This document shows positions 60,437 through 64,000 of a stretch of DNA of 64,000 bases, piece by piece (position 1 is the first letter of the stretch; each line of letters starts with the position of its first letter). The translations under genes were made by a program, and so were the position numbers. The notes under the pieces are model-generated. The model saw only the letters and a program-made list of their open reading frames with translations. It was not told where the DNA came from and did no database searches. The stretch comes from Candida dubliniensis CD36 (lineage: Eukaryota > Ascomycota > Pichiomycetes > Serinales > Debaryomycetaceae). The DNA lies in contig NC_012862.1 of assembly GCF_000026945.1 (NCBI RefSeq), positions 736,501 to 800,500 of the forward strand. The letters are read 5' to 3'.

Positions 60437-60904
60437 ATGACTATATTTATAAGTTCAACGAATGTGCCATTGGGATATATAGTACCGCAATTCCCATCGT
60501 TATTCTGGCCAGTGGGTTCAACAAGACCATCATATTTGAATTCATATTTGTATTATTCCTGGGATATATGGAGATTCACCGTGTTTTGGTCGCTTCTTCT
60601 ATCTGGATCATTTTACTTGATTGTCGGTATAATTGCCTCTATGAGTAGTTTTACAAATAAATTTAGACATAACCTAAAGTTTGGGAAACGAGATATGTTA
60701 GCGTGTGTATTTATTGTTGTGTTTTACGTATTTGCAGGACTACTAAAAGGGTTTATTGGTGGTGCTATTATTGGAGTAATCATAGCTGCTATTTATCAAG
60801 CAGGATCATTGACAATGAGTACATGGATACCGTTAACCTGGGCTATGATACAAGTACTTTATGATATTGTTTCGTCATATCTGACAAGTCAAATCATTCT
60901 TTAA
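60437..60904 (+). CDS. TMEM170-family membrane protein
   Basis: A 155-residue protein with four predicted spans (about 46-70, 87-104, 105-122 and 130-152) and a hydrophilic N-terminus of about 40 residues. The block DIWRFTVFWSLLLSGSFYLIVGIIASM matches MWYGVFLWALVSSLFFHVPAGLLAL of human TMEM170. The Gly-rich third span followed by AAIYQAGS matches GPITAGILTSAAIAGVYRAAG. Human TMEM170A influences ER sheet shape and nuclear pore assembly; nothing is known here. The assignment is by manual pattern comparison. Confidence 0.7.
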   Translation: MTIFISSTNVPLGYIVPQFPSLFWPVGSTRPSYLNSYLYYSWDIWRFTVFWSLLLSGSFYLIVGIIASMSSFTNKFRHNLKFGKRDMLACVFIVVFYVFAGLLKGFIGGAIIGVIIAAIYQAGSLTMSTWIPLTWAMIQVLYDIVSSYLTSQIIL

Positions 60905-61285
60905 TTACAGAGATATTAAATGGGGTAATAAAAAAAAGCAAAAAAAAAAAGTGATCTATGCTAACAAAACTTGTTAATACAAAACAAGTAGGAGAAAAAT
61001 GGTGAAATGTCTATATAGATGATAAATCAGATTCTAATATAATTTTTAATTACTAAAGAGATTCTCTTTTAAACAAAGTATAGTCAAGCCCTTGGTTATT
61101 GAAAGAGAGGGGGTAGTAACAACCCTAGTACGCTTTTGCTAGAATAGAATTAAACGCCAAGTTTATTATTCGAAAAAAAGAAAAACAAAATAGAAGCAGA
61201 AAAAAAAAATGATTACTACCACCACCACCACTACTACCACCACCTCTATTACATATCAAGTGGCATTGGAGTAATCACCAACAAC
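60905..61285. other. Intergenic upstream of the PCI-like gene
   Basis: AT-rich, with A runs (about 60929-60951, 61198-61209) and an ACC/ACT trinucleotide tract at about 61217-61247. No gene is supported. Confidence 0.55.
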
Positions 61286-62809
61286 ATGACAGATGCGTTT
61301 GATATAGACTACTTATTTATTAATCAATTGGCATTTACATTTAACAAATACATATCCTTGCCATCACTGGGCATTCCCAGATCAAGTATAATCAACACAG
61401 CAAAACAGTGTTTGAATTATATGAAACGCTATGAAATTATTCACCCCATTGCGGAGATTTTAGTTGATTATTTATCAAAAGAAGCTAGTTTGGAAAGTAA
61501 TTTCAGCACGCAATGGATTGAATCAACCCGTTCTTTAAATGGTTTATACCTCGAGCAAGTTAAAGCGGAAATCAAACAAACACTCGAGACTTCAATGCAA
61601 TCGCTATCTTCTAATGAAGCAGAAGCATTATTTGGCAAGATCAAAAGAGCTATTGCCATAACAATAGTACAAACTAATTATGATACCGGATTAAGCTTAT
61701 TGAATAATTATGTTGCGGTTGTGGATATTTCGACACAACCAAAAACCAAGGAACAACTTGCGTCAAACGGCTATATCGAGTTTTTGTTCTACCAATACGT
61801 GTTGCATATATTTTCCCTGATTTGGTTCCCCTTATACTACAATGAGCTTCATGGATACAACTTGTCTCAAAGACAATTTTCTGGAACATATGAAATTAAA
61901 GCAAATATAATTAGCAATTTCTTCAAGACTTTAGAGCAAATTTATTTCAAGGCAATTAATTATTATCACAAAAATGAACTATTATTTGGCCAATACGATA
62001 AGGAGACACACTATCTTTGGGCAATTAAATTTTTCAACCTATGTTTATTGTTCAAGCAGTTCAAGCTATCTGAATTTCATGATCAGTTTATTGAGTTTTT
62101 TCTTATTGAAAAAGACCCACTTAGTTTTCTTATTGGCAATATGAAAATTCTTTCGTCAAGCTTACTTGTCATGTTTGGGATTACGACTATTTTCTTGAAG
62201 CCTTTTAACGAATTGACTTTAATGAAGCTTGATAAAGATGATGCATTAATTGATTTGTTTACCGAAGTACCAGAAAGCTTAGAATTTCAATTATATAATT
62301 CCATCATGATCCCCTTGGCAAAATGTGAGTTTAAACAAGTGATTGTGCAATTACAAAATAAGAAGTTTGATGCTGAGTTAGTGGCCCAACTAGAATACAA
62401 TCTACCCGTCCATTTCAAAAATGCCAGTGGTACCAATGGCTCATCATTAATCAATTATATGGCATCAATAATTGATTACAAGAATTTTTTCGTCATACTT
62501 ACTAGCTCAAGAAAAGTATCAAGGTTGCAGATGATTGAGTTAATGGGCCATGATACAACCGATGATAGATCGGCTACTGAATTGACCAATGCTTTGATAG
62601 GTATAATAGTTGCATTGGGCTTGCATAAATACGGTATCTATTATGATGCCGAAAACCAAATGTTTGTTAATGACGAGATGATAAAAGACAGCAACGCCGA
62701 CGATGTGGCCAAACTACAAGAAAATATCAACGAATTGAAAAATGAACTACGTGCAGAATCGCTAGCGACGAAAATGACAGGTTTACTATTGGATAAATAT
62801 TACAGATAA
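61286..62809 (+). CDS. Helical protein with PCI-like C-terminus
   Basis: A 507-residue, mostly alpha-helical protein without signal or membrane segments. The region about 290-460 reads like TPR-type helices followed by a winged-helix. It includes a helix (SSRKVSRLQMIELMG) and GIIVALGLHKYGIYYDAENQMFVN, similar in layout to PCI domains of COP9-signalosome, proteasome-lid and eIF3 subunits. The C-terminal helix (ADDVAKLQENINELKNELRAES) fits the bundle-forming tails of such proteins. I do not recognise the exact orthologue; a divergent COP9 signalosome component is one possibility. Confidence 0.4.
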   Translation: MTDAFDIDYLFINQLAFTFNKYISLPSLGIPRSSIINTAKQCLNYMKRYEIIHPIAEILVDYLSKEASLESNFSTQWIESTRSLNGLYLEQVKAEIKQTLETSMQSLSSNEAEALFGKIKRAIAITIVQTNYDTGLSLLNNYVAVVDISTQPKTKEQLASNGYIEFLFYQYVLHIFSLIWFPLYYNELHGYNLSQRQFSGTYEIKANIISNFFKTLEQIYFKAINYYHKNELLFGQYDKETHYLWAIKFFNLCLLFKQFKLSEFHDQFIEFFLIEKDPLSFLIGNMKILSSSLLVMFGITTIFLKPFNELTLMKLDKDDALIDLFTEVPESLEFQLYNSIMIPLAKCEFKQVIVQLQNKKFDAELVAQLEYNLPVHFKNASGTNGSSLINYMASIIDYKNFFVILTSSRKVSRLQMIELMGHDTTDDRSATELTNALIGIIVALGLHKYGIYYDAENQMFVNDEMIKDSNADDVAKLQENINELKNELRAESLATKMTGLLLDKYYR

Positions 62810-62860
62810 TTCTGGTTGCTAGAAAGTAGATAGTAAAAAAAAAAAAAAAAAAAAGATAGT

Positions 62861-63916
62861 CTATTCTTTTATTAGTCTAGATATTAGTTTCATGATATAC
62901 AATCTAGCATCTAAAGGATTGAATTTAACTCTACTAATGTCTAAGCTCATTTCGTCCTGGTGTAGAAGTTGGTTTATCAAGTAGCATGTAATCATAATCA
63001 CATATACTCCACAATCGTCAAAGTTTTGTTGTTGGTCACACTTTAAATACCGTACTTTCAATTTGCCATGAACAATAGTTTTACAGCTTTGTAATTTCTG
63101 CACCAATTTTTTCAATTGAATTTCTGAAATTTCATCGTCATCTATTTGCATCGAATCGTAGATGTACAATGTATTATCCAACAATGATAACACCCCAAGT
63201 GACCAATGGTCACCATTATTTGCATCTTCCAAATTAGCATCCATTTCATCGATAAAATTTATTGGTAAAAAAATCAACTTCAGCGATTTCAATTCATCAA
63301 CGGGTAATAAACTCTCAACATCGTCAGGGAAATGCATTAACAACTGTATCAAAGATGGGTACAATAATTGGATTTGGTTGGAAAACTTTCTGCCATGCTT
63401 TATGAAAAGTTGGACCACGAGTTCATAAATCAATGAGATGTTGTTGTCATTGAGCCATTCTCCAGGTAAAATATGCTCTAAATCAGATTTATACAATGCT
63501 ATAGAACGATATTGTAGTATCTTAGTGTCAGTTTTCGGGTCTTGACAAGTTCTTTTTACAATGGAACCAAACAATGATTTCAATTCTTGTTTCGCTAAGT
63601 ATGGTTTGAAATCAGGAAATTTGGTTTCTTCTTTATTGTCCAACTCTTGTTCTCTCTTTAGCTTTCTTCTTCGAGAGGCATTGATCTTTTTCAATTGTTT
63701 AGCCTCTCGTTTTTCTTGCTTGGTGAGTGGTTTTGGTGGTGGAGTTGGTGTATTATCAGGTGCCAGCAGCAGATCATCGGTTTCTTCAGGTAAATATAAA
63801 TTCCATGGCAATGCCTGCAAACCATTATTTATCATACCTTCATTGTCATTCACTTTGTTTGTTGGTTCATTGGTTATACAGTACCCCTTGTGTTCATCGT
63901 ATATCACCGAAGCCAT
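62861..63916 (-). CDS. C48 cysteine protease, NEDP1/SENP8-like
   Basis: A 351-residue protein with a basic, charged N-terminus (about 64-95) and a Ulp1-type catalytic domain (about 137-320). Catalytic residues are visible: H237 in GDHWSLGVL, D254 in YIYDSM, Q296 in QQQNFDDCG and C302. The substrate-gripping block LPGEWLNDNNISLIYELV precedes them. The compact layout and HWSLGVL...YDS...QQN..DCG pattern are closer to NEDD8-specific SENP8/Den1 than to the SUMO proteases Ulp1/Ulp2. C. albicans ULP3 may be this gene (from memory). The probable substrate, Rub1, is encoded at 6041-6274. True specificity cannot be decided from sequence. Confidence 0.8.
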   Translation of the reverse strand: MASVIYDEHKGYCITNEPTNKVNDNEGMINNGLQALPWNLYLPEETDDLLLAPDNTPTPPPKPLTKQEKREAKQLKKINASRRRKLKREQELDNKEETKFPDFKPYLAKQELKSLFGSIVKRTCQDPKTDTKILQYRSIALYKSDLEHILPGEWLNDNNISLIYELVVQLFIKHGRKFSNQIQLLYPSLIQLLMHFPDDVESLLPVDELKSLKLIFLPINFIDEMDANLEDANNGDHWSLGVLSLLDNTLYIYDSMQIDDDEISEIQLKKLVQKLQSCKTIVHGKLKVRYLKCDQQQNFDDCGVYVIMITCYLINQLLHQDEMSLDISRVKFNPLDARLYIMKLISRLIKE

Positions 63917-64000
63917 ATTTTCTATTAGAATCTTTAAAAATTCAACGTCCGTGTGCTCTGGAGCTGTTACAATACTTGATAGACGAAACGAAACGAAACC

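Noticed and set aside
1..64000. CRISPR arrays, prophage or bacterial mobile elements
   Set aside because: The window is yeast nuclear DNA; simple repeats are microsatellites without regular spacers.

Overview
The window is nuclear DNA of a budding yeast of the CUG-Ser clade. Gene content and order fit Candida albicans or a very close relative; from memory it resembles a chromosome 3 segment running HTZ1, NPR2, MSL5 ... FCY2 ... NDE1 ... UGA2 ... KRE62 ... PRE9. The DNA is AT-rich with many homopolymer runs, the genes are almost intronless, and spacers are long (up to 5 kb). CTG codons are rare; at least one pair lies where homologues carry small residues. No search could be run, so names rest on recognised protein motifs and remembered synteny.

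Layout. 1-9.2 kb is a compact housekeeping block: the end of an OPA3-like gene, HTZ1 (H2A.Z), NPR2 (SEACIT/GATOR1), MSL5 (branch-point binding), MTQ2 (eRF1 methylation), RUB1 (NEDD8), CLF1 (splicing scaffold) and a twin-CX9C complex I subunit. At 9.9 kb is an intron-containing tRNA-Glu(UUC). FCY2 (purine/cytosine permease) follows, with a possible 47-residue membrane ORF convergent to it. At 14.45-16.21 kb sits a 1,755-bp LTR retrotransposon derivative. It has two identical 248-bp LTRs, a 4-bp target duplication and one intact ORF joining a Gag-like N-terminus to a Ty3/gypsy integrase tail, with all of PR-RT-RH-IN core missing. A small low-complexity gene and a 5-kb gene-free stretch come next.

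22.6-39.5 kb holds an F-box-like/LRR protein, YAH1 (ferredoxin), VTI1 (SNARE, one intron), a GH63-like hydrolase, NDE1, a VPS37/SRN2-like ESCRT-I subunit, a TPO-type MFS exporter and a beta-1,2-mannosyltransferase. 39.5-45.9 kb is sparse: a GC-rich LTR-like remnant and one Ser/Thr-rich unknown gene. 45.9-64 kb holds the convergent UGA2/ALT1 pair, an unknown phospho-site-rich protein, KRE62 (beta-1,6-glucan), NCA2, PRE9 (proteasome alpha3), a TMEM170-family protein, a PCI-like protein and a C48 (NEDP1-like) protease.

Themes. RNA processing (MSL5, CLF1) and ubiquitin-like/proteasome functions (RUB1, NEDP1-like protease, PRE9, possibly a COP9-type PCI protein) recur. So do cell-wall glycan synthesis (mannosyltransferase, KRE62) and nitrogen/carbon metabolism (NPR2, FCY2, UGA2, ALT1). 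There are no operons; these are ordinary monocistronic nuclear genes. The most unusual item is the internally deleted retrotransposon.
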